Part shown: piece after piece, positions 52,680 to 61,309 of the stretch | Numbering within the stretch: position 1 is the first letter of the stretch | How the letters are laid out: the number at the start of each line of letters is the position of its first letter | DNA from: Pigmentiphaga sp. H8 | Lineage (GTDB): Bacteria; Pseudomonadota; Gammaproteobacteria; Burkholderiales; Burkholderiaceae_B | Direction: 5' to 3' | Assembly (NCBI RefSeq): GCF_003854895.1 | Contig: NZ_CP033966.1 | Span: 4,030,001-4,094,000, forward strand | Length of the DNA stretch: 64,000 nt | Position numbers and translations under genes: made by a program | Notes under the pieces: model-generated | The model's input: the letters and a program-made list of their open reading frames with translations, nothing else | Database searches by the model: none | Told to the model about the DNA's origin: nothing

Positions 52680-55600
52680 TACTCCAGCCCGACATCGGCC
52701 GGCTGCCCCGTCAGCTTGCCCAACTGCTGGATCAGCACGTCCGGCACCCGCACCCGCCAGTCCTCGCTCAGGCGCACCACGCACTTGGCGTCGCCGCGGT
52801 TGTAGACGATCTCGACGGGCGTACCCGGGAAGCCGTTCTCGGGGTCGGCGCGATGCGGGTTGAGGACTTCGCGCAGGGAATCCGCGTGCGCGTTGCCGTT
52901 CAGGCGGATGGACAGCGCCCGGGCCTTGGCCTCGCGCGCCATCTGCAGGTCGAACAGGTCGTCGGCCACGATGCGCATGCCGCCCGAATATTCATCGTTG
53001 CTGACCTTGCCGGAAATGATCAGCAACTGGTCTTCGCGCAGCCGGCTGCGATGCCGTTCGTACAACTCGTTGAACACCGAGATCTCCACCTGCGCGGAGC
53101 CGTCGTCCAGCACGGCGAACACCATCTTCCCGCGCCGCGTCATCTGCGTGCGCACGGCGGACAGGATGCCCGCCATCCACTGCAGGTCGCGGCTGGGCTG
53201 CAGGTTGGACAAGGGATTGCGCACGAACCGGCGGACCTCGGTGCGGTAGGCGTCAAACAGGTGGCCGCTGAAGTAGAAACCCAGCGCGGTCTTTTCCTGG
53301 CCCAGGCGCTCGCGTTCGTCCCAAGGTTCGACATCGGCCAGGTCGCCCGCCAGGTCGGCGTGGTCGTCCCCGCCGAACAGCGACACCTGGCTGGCGGCGC
53401 GAGCGGCCTGTTCGGCGGCGTCCATGGCCGTGCCCAGGGTGGCCAGCACCGCGGCGCGGTTCGGCGACAGCGTGTCGAAGGCGCCGGCCTTGATCAAGGC
53501 CTCGATGGCGCGGCGATTCACCAGGTGGCGGTCGATGCGCCGGCAGAAATCAAACAGATCGACGAACGGCCCCTTCTCGGCCCGCGCGCGCAGGATTTCC
53601 TCGACCGCGCTCTGCCCGGTGCCCTTGACCGCGCCCAGCCCGTAGCGGATGGTGCGCGGCGGCAGGCCGCGCGCCGAATGTTCGTCCAGCACCGGTTCGA
53701 AGCGGTAGTTGGACAGGTTGATGTCGGGCGGCAGCACCTTGACCTTGTTGGCCACCGTATCGGCCCAGAAGATCTGGACCTTGTCGGTGTCGTCCATGTC
53801 GGACAACATGGTGGCGGCCATGAACTCGGCCGGATGGTGAGCCTTGAGCCACGCGGTCTGGTAGGCGATCAGCGCGTAGGCGGCGGTATGCGACTTGTTG
53901 AAGCCGTATTCCGCGAACTTTTCCATCAGGTTGAACAGCGTGACCGCGATGTCGGGGTCATAGCCCTTCTTTTCGGCGCCCGACTGGAAGATCTCGCGGT
54001 GCTTGGCCATTTCCTCGGGCTTTTTCTTGCCCATGGCCCGGCGCAGCATGTCGGCGCCGCCCAGCGTGTAGCCGCCGATGATCTGCGAGATCAGCATCAC
54101 CTGTTCCTGGTAGACGATGACCCCGTAGGTGCTCTTGAGCACCGCCTCCAGATCCGAGTGGAAGTATTCGGCCTTGGCGCGGCCGTGCTTGCGGTTGACG
54201 AAGTCGTCCACCATGCCGGAACCCAGCGGGCCCGGCCGGTACAGCGCCAGCACGGCGATGATGTCTTCGAAGTTGCTGGGGCGCAGCTTCTTGAGCAGTT
54301 CCTTCATGCCGCGCGATTCCAGCTGGAACACGGCGGTGGTGTTGCCGTCGCTCAGCAGCTTGTAGGAATCGAGGTCGTCCAGCGGCAGCGCCATGACGTC
54401 GAAGTCGCGCATGCCCTCGTTGAACTCGCGCACGTAGCGCACGGCCCAGTCGAGAATGGTCAGGTTGCGCAGGCCCAGGAAGTCGAACTTCACCAGGCCC
54501 ACGGCTTCCACGTCGTCCTTGTCGAACTGCGACACCGCGATGTGGCTCTGGCCCGGCTGGCAGTACAGCGGGCAGAAATCGGTCAGCTTGCCCGGGGCGA
54601 TCAGCACGCCCCCGGCGTGCATGCCGATGTTCCGGGTCAGGCCCTCGAGCGGCTGGGCCAGGTCGATCAGCGCATGCGCTTCCTCGTCGTTGTCGTAGCG
54701 CTCCTTGAAGACGGGCTCTTCGTTCAGCGCGCGTTCCAGGCTCCACGGATCGGCCGGCGAGTGCGGGATGATCTTGGACAGGCCGTCGCAGAACAGGTAG
54801 GGCAGGTCCAGGACCCGGCCCGCGTCGCGGATGACCGCCTTGGCGCCCAGCGTACCGAAGGTGGCGATCTGGCTGACCGCGTCGCGCCCATACTTCTGCT
54901 TGACGTACTCGATGACCTTGTCGCGGTTGTCCTGGCAGAAGTCGATATCGAAGTCGGGCATGGAGACCCGCTCGGGATTCAGGAAGCGCTCGAACAGCAA
55001 GTCGTAGCGGATCGGATCGATGTCGGTGATGCCCAGGCTGAAGGCCACCAGCGAGCCGGCGCCCGATCCCCGGCCGGGGCCGACGGGCACGCCGTTGTTC
55101 TTGCCCCAGTTGATGAAGTCCTGAACGATCAGGAAGTAGCCGGGAAAGCCCATGTCGATGATGGTCTGGCATTCCTTGTCCAGCCGCTGGTCGTATTCCT
55201 CCTGGTGCGCGGCGCGTTCCTTCTCGTCCGGGAAGAGCTGTTCCATGCGGCGGGCCAGGCCCTCCTTGGACAGCTGCACCAGGTATTCGGACAGCGTCAC
55301 CCCCTCGGGCGTGGGGAAGTTGGGCAGCTTGGGATTGCCCAGTTCCAGCGTCAGGTTGCAGCGCGTGGCGATGGCCACCGTATTGGCCAGGGCCGAGGGC
55401 ACGTCGGCGAACCGTTCGGCCATTTCCTGCGAGGACAGCAGGTACTGTTCTTCGGTATACAGCCGCTGGCGGCGCGGGTTGGCCAGGATCTCGCCTTCGG
55501 CGATGCAGACCCGGGCCTCGTGGGCGCGGAAATCCTCGCGCTCGATGAACTGCACCGGGTGGGTGGCGACCACCGGCGCGCCGCATTCGGCCGCCAGCCG

Positions 55601-56167
55601 CATCGCGGCCTGCACGTAGGTCTCGTCGCCTTCGCGGCCGGCGCGCTGCAATTCGACGTAGTAGCCGCCCGGGAATACCTTCAGCCAGTGGCGCGCGAAC
55701 GCCAGCGCGGCCTCGTGGTTGCCGGCCTCCAGCGCCTGGCCCACGTCGCCCTGGCGCCCGCCGGACAGGGCAATCAGCCCCGGACCGTAGGTGTCCAGCC
55801 ATTCGGGCCGGATCTCGCCGCGGCCGCGATGCTGATTGGTCAGGAAGGCCTGCGTGAGCAGTTCGCACAGGTTCAGGTAGCCGGCGCGGTCGCGCACCAG
55901 CAACAGCATGCGGTAAGGCTTGTCGCGGTCGGCATCGTTGGTCACCCAGACGTCGCAGCCGGCGATGGCCTTGATGCCCTTGCCCCGCGCCGCCTTGTAG
56001 AACTTGATCAACCCGAACAGGTTGGACAGGTCGGTCAGCGCGATCGCCGGCTGCTCCAGCGCGGCGACTTTCTTGACCAGGTCGGAGATGCGGACGATGC
56101 CGTCCGACACCGAGAACTCGGAGTGGACGCGCAGATGGACGAAGGGGGGGGTAGGCGACTGGGACAT
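52676..56167 (-). CDS. dnaE: DNA polymerase III subunit alpha (1163 aa)
   Basis: Replicative polymerase, DnaE1 type by length. N-terminal PHP domain (FVHLRVHSEFSVSDG), palm catalytic motif PDFDIDFCQDNRDKVIEY (about residue 405), LGLRNLTILDWAV, thumb/fingers with GRGSGAGSLVAFSLGI, a helix-hairpin-helix region, and a C-terminal OB fold. Complete; C-terminus ends close to waaL with a 4-bp stop overlap. Confidence 0.97.
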   Translation of the reverse strand: MSQSPTPPFVHLRVHSEFSVSDGIVRISDLVKKVAALEQPAIALTDLSNLFGLIKFYKAARGKGIKAIAGCDVWVTNDADRDKPYRMLLLVRDRAGYLNLCELLTQAFLTNQHRGRGEIRPEWLDTYGPGLIALSGGRQGDVGQALEAGNHEAALAFARHWLKVFPGGYYVELQRAGREGDETYVQAAMRLAAECGAPVVATHPVQFIEREDFRAHEARVCIAEGEILANPRRQRLYTEEQYLLSSQEMAERFADVPSALANTVAIATRCNLTLELGNPKLPNFPTPEGVTLSEYLVQLSKEGLARRMEQLFPDEKERAAHQEEYDQRLDKECQTIIDMGFPGYFLIVQDFINWGKNNGVPVGPGRGSGAGSLVAFSLGITDIDPIRYDLLFERFLNPERVSMPDFDIDFCQDNRDKVIEYVKQKYGRDAVSQIATFGTLGAKAVIRDAGRVLDLPYLFCDGLSKIIPHSPADPWSLERALNEEPVFKERYDNDEEAHALIDLAQPLEGLTRNIGMHAGGVLIAPGKLTDFCPLYCQPGQSHIAVSQFDKDDVEAVGLVKFDFLGLRNLTILDWAVRYVREFNEGMRDFDVMALPLDDLDSYKLLSDGNTTAVFQLESRGMKELLKKLRPSNFEDIIAVLALYRPGPLGSGMVDDFVNRKHGRAKAEYFHSDLEAVLKSTYGVIVYQEQVMLISQIIGGYTLGGADMLRRAMGKKKPEEMAKHREIFQSGAEKKGYDPDIAVTLFNLMEKFAEYGFNKSHTAAYALIAYQTAWLKAHHPAEFMAATMLSDMDDTDKVQIFWADTVANKVKVLPPDINLSNYRFEPVLDEHSARGLPPRTIRYGLGAVKGTGQSAVEEILRARAEKGPFVDLFDFCRRIDRHLVNRRAIEALIKAGAFDTLSPNRAAVLATLGTAMDAAEQAARAASQVSLFGGDDHADLAGDLADVEPWDERERLGQEKTALGFYFSGHLFDAYRTEVRRFVRNPLSNLQPSRDLQWMAGILSAVRTQMTRRGKMVFAVLDDGSAQVEISVFNELYERHRSRLREDQLLIISGKVSNDEYSGGMRIVADDLFDLQMAREAKARALSIRLNGNAHADSLREVLNPHRADPENGFPGTPVEIVYNRGDAKCVVRLSEDWRVRVPDVLIQQLGKLTGQPADVGLEY

Positions 56168-56236
56168 GCCGGCATTTTAGCCCCTCGGCGCCGGGTCCGG
56201 GCTACCCCCCGGGCGCCCCTTTTCCCTGGGACCGCT

Positions 56237-57208
56237 CTATTCCTTCTCGATGCCGGCGGCCTGGATGACCCGGCTCCATTTTTCCAGTTCCGCGCGGCCG
56301 AAAACGGCCAGCTCCGCCGGGCTGCTGTAGGACATTTCCAATCCCAGGCCGACCAGGCGCTCGCGCACGGCCGGATCGCGGGTGGCCTTCTCCAGCGCCT
56401 GGCTGAGACGCTCGATCACCGGCGCGGGCGTGCCCGCCGGCACGTACAACGCATACCAGGCCAGCAGCTCGAACCCGGGATACTGCTCGGCGATGGGCGG
56501 CACCTCGGGCAGGAGCGGCCACGGTTTGGCGGAACTGATGCCCAGCGCGCGGACCTTGCCGGCCTTGACCTGCTGGGTGCCGGTCACGATGTCGGTGAAC
56601 ATGACCGACACATGGCCGGCCATGACGTCGTTCAGTCCCAGCGGGATGCTCTTGTAGGGTACGTGCAGCATCTGGATGCCGGCGGCCGTCGTCAGCATCG
56701 CCCCCGGCACCAGGGTCCCGGCGCTGCCCGAGGCGTAGGACAGCTTGCCGGGCTGGGCCTTGGCCAGCTTGACCAGATCGGCCAGGGTCCTGACCGGCAG
56801 CGCGGGATTGGCGATCAGCAGGGCCGGCGTGTAGGCCACGCGCCCCACCGGCGCGAAGTCCTTGATGGGGTCGTAGCCCGGCTTCTTCATCAGCGCGGGA
56901 TTGGCCGCCTGGGTCGTTTGCGTGGTGAAGAACAGGGTGTAGCCGTCGGCGGCGGCGCGCGCCGCGGCCTGGGCCGCGATGGCCCCCTGCGCGCCGGCGC
57001 GGTTCTCGATCACCAGCGGTTGGCCCAGTTCGCGCGACAACGCCTCGCCGACGATGCGGGCGGTCGTGTCCACGCCGCTGCCCGGGCCGAACGGCACCAG
57101 CACGGTCACCGGACGATGGGGATAGGAATCGGCCGCCACGGCGCCCGCGGCGCCGAATGCGGCCAGGCAAGCCAGGGCGCGGGCGCCCATGCGGATGTGC
57201 TTGGTCAT
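56237..57208 (-). CDS. Bug-type tripartite tricarboxylate transporter receptor (323 aa)
   Basis: Periplasmic binding protein: signal peptide (ALACLAAFGAAGAVAA), then SYPHRPVTVLVPFGPGSGVDTTARIVGE, the Bug signature, and typical NVMAGHVSVMF and GTPAPVIERLSQALEKATRDP segments. The TctA/TctB membrane partners are absent, as usual for the many orphan Bug genes in Bordetella-like genomes. It lies 20 bp downstream of an alpha/beta hydrolase, suggesting it captures the substrate of that module. Confidence 0.93.
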   Translation of the reverse strand: MTKHIRMGARALACLAAFGAAGAVAADSYPHRPVTVLVPFGPGSGVDTTARIVGEALSRELGQPLVIENRAGAQGAIAAQAAARAAADGYTLFFTTQTTQAANPALMKKPGYDPIKDFAPVGRVAYTPALLIANPALPVRTLADLVKLAKAQPGKLSYASGSAGTLVPGAMLTTAAGIQMLHVPYKSIPLGLNDVMAGHVSVMFTDIVTGTQQVKAGKVRALGISSAKPWPLLPEVPPIAEQYPGFELLAWYALYVPAGTPAPVIERLSQALEKATRDPAVRERLVGLGLEMSYSSPAELAVFGRAELEKWSRVIQAAGIEKE

Positions 57209-57227
57209 GCTGTCTCCGGTTTCTGGT

Positions 57228-58208
57228 TCAAGGATGCCGCAGGTCGAGCGCGTCGAGCCAATGCAGCACCCGGTCGGCGATGAGATCGCTGTTGCGGTCC
57301 ATCATCAGGAAATGGGAATTGCCGCGCGTGCCGCCGGCGGGCAGGTCCAGCACCTCGACCGGCGCGCCCCGCTCCGCCAGCGCGGCGGCATGCGCATCCA
57401 CCGTGGCGCGGTAGCGGCGCCAGACGGGGTGATCGTCGACATGGTCGCCCCAGGCCAGCAGGTGCGGCTGAATCCCCGCCCGCCCGGCGCCCGGCGCCCC
57501 CGACGGTTCCAGCGCCACGACGGCGCGCACGGTCTCGGGACGCTCCTGCGCCGCCAGCAGCGCGAATCCGCCGCCCTGGCTGTGTCCGACGACGATGCAG
57601 GGTCCCACCCGGTCCAGCAGCGCGCGATAGGCGGCGCTGGTAATCGCTTCGTGGCCGGCCCAACGCGGCACCCACTGGCGCGCGAACTGATCGAAGGCAT
57701 CGACCGGGAACTGCTGGCCGGGATGGGCCCGGCGCGCGGCGGGGTCGGTGCGGTAGCCATCGGCCGGCCCCATGCGGAACATGTCCCAGGCTTCGTCCAG
57801 CGTGCGGAACAGCGGCGCGTCGGCATACAGCTCCGGATGGCGCGCCCAGGACGCGCGGCCGCGCTCCACGGCGTCGGACACGCAGACGTCGTACCCCGCC
57901 CGCAGGAAGCGCCACAGCCAGCCCGGGCGCCCGTCGGGGGTCGTCTCCCAGTTCACGCCCGTCATGCCGCCGCCATGCCAGAGCAGCACGGGCAACGCAT
58001 GCCGGGGGCGCGCCAGTCGGTAGGCCTGCACGTACATCTGGCCGACGACATGATCGCCGTTGGGATCCACCGGCCGGGGCGCCGCGCCCTGGGCCAGGCG
58101 CCGGGTTTCCACCGGCAGGCCGCGCAGCGTGCGCACGGCGCCGCCGACGTGGAAGCTGTCGATCGCGCGCAGGCAGATCTCGTCCGGGGCGGTCTCAGTT
58201 GCGGGCAT
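57228..58208 (-). CDS. Alpha/beta hydrolase (326 aa)
   Basis: Serine hydrolase fold: LPVLLWHGGGMTGVNWE (oxyanion region, about residue 75), VVGHSQGGGFAL nucleophile elbow (about residue 195) and GNSHFLMMDRNSD with the catalytic His near the C-terminus. No signal peptide, so likely cytoplasmic. The start at 58208 overlaps the upstream tautomerase-like gene by 14 bp. Probably an esterase or ring-product hydrolase in a small catabolic operon; substrate unknown. Confidence 0.82.
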   Translation of the reverse strand: MPATETAPDEICLRAIDSFHVGGAVRTLRGLPVETRRLAQGAAPRPVDPNGDHVVGQMYVQAYRLARPRHALPVLLWHGGGMTGVNWETTPDGRPGWLWRFLRAGYDVCVSDAVERGRASWARHPELYADAPLFRTLDEAWDMFRMGPADGYRTDPAARRAHPGQQFPVDAFDQFARQWVPRWAGHEAITSAAYRALLDRVGPCIVVGHSQGGGFALLAAQERPETVRAVVALEPSGAPGAGRAGIQPHLLAWGDHVDDHPVWRRYRATVDAHAAALAERGAPVEVLDLPAGGTRGNSHFLMMDRNSDLIADRVLHWLDALDLRHP

Positions 58209-58521
58209 GGAGAAAATCCTGGTCCTCGGAAAAGCAGCGGATGCGCGGCACGGCGCCGAAACAGGCGTCCAGGGCACCTTCCATGACGTCCATGAAGCGC
58301 GCGACGACCTCGGCGCCGCGGCGTTCATTGCGGCGGAACTGGACCTCGAGGTAGACCGGGCAGCCGCGCGGGACAGCGTGCGCTGCCACCACCACCATCT
58401 GCACCTGGGCGGCCTGCGCGCCCAGCAGGTCCACGCAGGCGCGCTCGGTGGCGGCACCCAGCGCGGCGAGCGGCGCGTCGGCCAATAAAGGGCTGGAAAC
58501 GAAAGCTTTGATGACGGGCAT
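58195..58521 (-). CDS. Tautomerase-superfamily-like small protein (108 aa)
   Basis: Starting at ATG 58521, the protein begins MPVIKAFVSS: a Pro directly after Met is the catalytic residue of the tautomerase superfamily, and this decides the start over an upstream TTG. The rest (VQMVVVAAHAVPRGCPVYLEVQFRRNE, then helical VVARFMDVMEGAL) fits a beta-alpha-beta unit of that fold. Similarity is by pattern only. First gene of the operon with hydrolase and Bug protein, divergent from a LysR gene. Confidence 0.6.
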   Translation of the reverse strand: MPVIKAFVSSPLLADAPLAALGAATERACVDLLGAQAAQVQMVVVAAHAVPRGCPVYLEVQFRRNERRGAEVVARFMDVMEGALDACFGAVPRIRCFSEDQDFLHARN

Positions 58522-58576
58522 GGCGGTCACGGACAAGACGTGACGACCATGATGCCGGCGCCCGATAATGAAATCC

Positions 58577-58602
58577 AGTGCAAACTATTGCTATATTATT
58601 GC
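58577..58602. promoter_or_regulatory. Candidate LysR binding region in the divergent promoter
   Basis: The 84-bp gap between tautomerase-like and LysR genes is AT-rich here and holds GCAA-ACTA-TTGC followed by TATATT and a second ATTGC, spaced 11 bp from the first. Divergent LysR control with sites in the shared gap is usual. Weak sequence evidence. Confidence 0.35.
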
Positions 58603-58605
58603 GCC

Positions 58606-59520
58606 ATGCGCACCAATTGCGATCTTCCCGATCTCCAGGCCTTCTGCGCCCTCGTGCGCTGCGGCGGCTTCAACAAGACCGCCGACATGCTCGCGCTCTC
58701 GCCCTCCGCGCTGAGCCGGCGCATCAGCAAGCTGGAGGAAGCCCTGGGCGGGCGCCTGGTCGAACGCACCACGCGCACCATGGTGCTGACGCCGCTGGGC
58801 CAGACCCTGCACGAACGCCTGGCGCCGCTGCTGGACAGCCTGGACGACTGCCTGGCGGGCACGGCGCGCATGGCGCGCGGCGAAGGCGGCCAGTTGACCG
58901 TGGCCTGCATCACGACCGTGGCGTATTCCTTGTTCCCCGCCGCCCTGTCGCGCCTGCGGCAGCGCCATCCGGACGTGCGGGTGGACCTGCGCGACGATAC
59001 CGGCGCACGGGTGCGTGATGCGGTGCTGCGGCGCGAGGCCGAGTTCGGCATAACCGTCATGTGGGAAGACGAGCCCGAGCTGACCAGCCAGTTGCTGCGC
59101 GACGACCCCTATGTGCTGGCCTGCGCGCCCGGCCATCCCATGGCGGTTCGCGGCCAGGCCGCCTGGGCCGACCTGGCGGGGCAGCGGGTACTGGCCCTGC
59201 GCCGCAGCAGCGCCAATCGCCAGCAGATCGATGCCGCGCTGGCCGTGGCGGGCGTGCCCGCTCCCTGGTTCGACGAAGTGGAGCACCTGTCGTCCATGAT
59301 CGGTTTCCTGGAACACGGCGGCTGGATGGCGGTGCTGCCCCGTCTGGCGCTGGCGGCGACGACGCGGGTCGCGACCATCCCCCTGACCGGACCGACCATC
59401 GCGCGGCGCATCTGCCTGGTGCGGCGGCGCGACGCCACGCTCAGCCGGCCCGCGCGCGCCCTGTGGGACGAACTGGCGCGCAGCATCGCCGGCGCGCCGG
59501 CCGAAGATCCTGCCGGCTGA
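58606..59520 (+). CDS. LysR family regulator (304 aa)
   Basis: N-terminal HTH (LPDLQAFCALVRCGGFNKTADMLALSPSALSRRISKLEEALGGRLVERTTRTMVLTPLG region), C-terminal effector-binding domain. ATG 58606 gives the standard N-terminus. Divergent from the tautomerase-hydrolase-Bug operon, which it probably controls. Converges on a MarR gene. Confidence 0.93.
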   Translation: MRTNCDLPDLQAFCALVRCGGFNKTADMLALSPSALSRRISKLEEALGGRLVERTTRTMVLTPLGQTLHERLAPLLDSLDDCLAGTARMARGEGGQLTVACITTVAYSLFPAALSRLRQRHPDVRVDLRDDTGARVRDAVLRREAEFGITVMWEDEPELTSQLLRDDPYVLACAPGHPMAVRGQAAWADLAGQRVLALRRSSANRQQIDAALAVAGVPAPWFDEVEHLSSMIGFLEHGGWMAVLPRLALAATTRVATIPLTGPTIARRICLVRRRDATLSRPARALWDELARSIAGAPAEDPAG

Positions 59521-59533
59521 CGGGCCGGAACGC

Positions 59534-60025
59534 TCAGGCCGCTTCCCCGGCCCCACCGTCGCGCGCGGCCCGCAGCGACTGCATGAGCTTGTCCAGCAGC
59601 CCATCGAGCTGGCGCAGCTCCTGCTCGCTGAAATCGCCGAACATCACCTCGCGCTCGTGCCCGCCGCCGATGCGATCGGCCTGCTCGCGCACGCGGCGGC
59701 CGCGGGCGGTCAGGGTCAGCTCGAACGCCCGCGCATCGCGCGTGCTGATGCGGCGTTCGGCCAGACCGAGTGCGATCAACCGCGACACGACCTTGGACAG
59801 CACGGTCTTTTCGATGAAGGTGGCGGCCTGCAGGGCCGACACGCTGATGCCCGGCGCATCGCCGATCTGGCGCAGCACCCGCAGGTCGCGCACCACCAGC
59901 CCGAGTTCCTTGCGATACAGCTCGTTGACCTGCCGCACCGCCTCGCTCTTGATGAGGTCGAGCTTGTAGGTGAAATAGGTCTCGAGTTTCTTGGTCACGG
60001 CGGTCTCGTGCGGGCGGCGGGGCAT
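59534..60025 (-). CDS. MarR family transcriptional regulator (163 aa)
   Basis: Winged-helix protein: LRVLRQIGDAPGISVSALQAATFIEKTVLSKVVSRLIALGLAERRISTRDARAFELTLTARG region with the DAR wing. ATG 60025 is preferred: the frame continues upstream but into the intergenic operator. A TACAAT box lies at 60032-60037, seven bases before the ATG, with no Shine-Dalgarno, so the mRNA may be leaderless. Divergent from the M20 hydrolase gene, its likely target. Confidence 0.88.
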   Translation of the reverse strand: MPRRPHETAVTKKLETYFTYKLDLIKSEAVRQVNELYRKELGLVVRDLRVLRQIGDAPGISVSALQAATFIEKTVLSKVVSRLIALGLAERRISTRDARAFELTLTARGRRVREQADRIGGGHEREVMFGDFSEQELRQLDGLLDKLMQSLRAARDGGAGEAA

Positions 60026-60076
60026 CGCGGCATTGTATGCCCGCGCGCCGCCAGCGGGGTAAATACTTAGTGCAAT

Positions 60077-60091
60077 TTTCAATAGTTGAAA
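60077..60091. promoter_or_regulatory. Palindromic operator candidate between MarR and M20 hydrolase genes
   Basis: TTTCAA-TAG-TTGAAA, a perfect 15-bp palindrome in the AT-rich 103-bp divergent gap, 37 bases before the hydrolase ATG. Fits a MarR dimer site. Confidence 0.55.
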
Positions 60092-60128
60092 TAGCATCCT
60101 ATTTTTTGCTTCACGCGATAGGATTGCA

Positions 60129-61283
60129 ATGAAAATCGAGGTCTCGGACACCCACGCCCAGGACATGACCACATGGCGGCGCACGCTCCACCGCAACCCG
60201 GAACTCGGCTTCGAGGAACACGAGACGGCGGCCTTCGTCGCCGAACGGCTGCGCGAATGGGGCATCGAAACCCATACCGGCATCGGCGGCACCGGCGTGG
60301 TCGGCGTCATCCAGGGCGCGCTGGGCCCCGGCCGCAACCTCGGCCTGCGCGCCGACATGGATGCCCTGCCCATGCAGGAACAAACCGGCCTGCCCTACCA
60401 GTCCGTGCGGCCCAACCGCTTCCACGGCTGCGGCCACGACGGCCACACCGCCATCCTGATGGGCGTGGCGCGCCATTTCGCGTCCCACCGCGACTTCCGC
60501 GGCACGCTGAACCTGATCTTCCAGCCCGCCGAGGAAACCCTGCGCGGCGGCTCGACCATGATCCAGGACGGCCTGTTCGAACGCTTCCCCTGCGACGAAC
60601 TCTATGGCCTGCACAACCACCCTCCGCTGGAACCCGGCCGAGTCGGCGTGCGCAACGGCGCCACGCTGTCGGCCTGCGATCTGTTCCGCATCCGCATCCA
60701 TGGCGTCGGCGGCCATGCCGCCAGCCCGCACCGCACGGTGGATCCGGTGGTGGTCGGCAGCGCGCTGGTGCAATCGCTGCAAACCATCGTCAGCCGTTCG
60801 GTGGACCCGTTGCAGACCGCGGTGGTCAGCGTCTGCCAGTTCCATGCCGGCACCGCCATCAACGTCATCGCCGACCAGGCCGTGCTGGAAGGCACGGTGC
60901 GCACGCTGGACCACGGCGTACAGGCCGAGGTCCTCAAACGCCTGAAGGAAATCTGCGCTGGCGCCGAGCAGGCCCATCGCTGCCGCATCGAATTCGAGCA
61001 CCTGCAAACCTCGCCGGCGACCATCAACAACGCCGAGCAGGCGCAGGTCGTTCGCGAGGCCGCCCTGGCGGTGGTGGGCCCGGACGGCCTGGAGCCCGAC
61101 ATCCCGCCGCTGATGGCTTCCGAGGATTTCGCCTACATGCTGCAGGAAAAGCCCGGCTGCTATTTCTTCCTGGGCAACGGCGGCCACATGTGCCACCACC
61201 CCAAGTTCGACTTCAACGACGACGTGCTGCCCGTGGGCATGTCGATGATGATCGAGATCGCGCGCCGCCGTCTGGTGGCCTGA
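60129..61283 (+). CDS. M20 family amidohydrolase, hippurate hydrolase-like (384 aa)
   Basis: Zinc-dependent N-acyl amino acid amidohydrolase. Motifs: LHRNPELGFEEHETA at the N-terminus, LRADMDALPMQE (metal Asp), GCGHDGHTA (metal His), FQPAEETLRGG (catalytic and metal Glu) and the dimerisation-domain HGVGGHAASPHRTVDP. TAGGA lies five bases before the ATG. Followed 26 bp later by a Bug protein, suggesting uptake and hydrolysis of the same compound, under control of the divergent MarR protein. Confidence 0.92.
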   Translation: MKIEVSDTHAQDMTTWRRTLHRNPELGFEEHETAAFVAERLREWGIETHTGIGGTGVVGVIQGALGPGRNLGLRADMDALPMQEQTGLPYQSVRPNRFHGCGHDGHTAILMGVARHFASHRDFRGTLNLIFQPAEETLRGGSTMIQDGLFERFPCDELYGLHNHPPLEPGRVGVRNGATLSACDLFRIRIHGVGGHAASPHRTVDPVVVGSALVQSLQTIVSRSVDPLQTAVVSVCQFHAGTAINVIADQAVLEGTVRTLDHGVQAEVLKRLKEICAGAEQAHRCRIEFEHLQTSPATINNAEQAQVVREAALAVVGPDGLEPDIPPLMASEDFAYMLQEKPGCYFFLGNGGHMCHHPKFDFNDDVLPVGMSMMIEIARRRLVA

Positions 61284-61309
61284 CCCCATCCCCCCGCAAG
61301 GACACCGCC

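Noticed and set aside
52853..57283. A very long + strand open frame opposite dnaE and the Bug gene
   Set aside because: The - strand proteins are unmistakable; long antisense frames are expected in DNA of this GC content. The translated product is low-complexity (V, G, H, Q, R rich) with no family motif.
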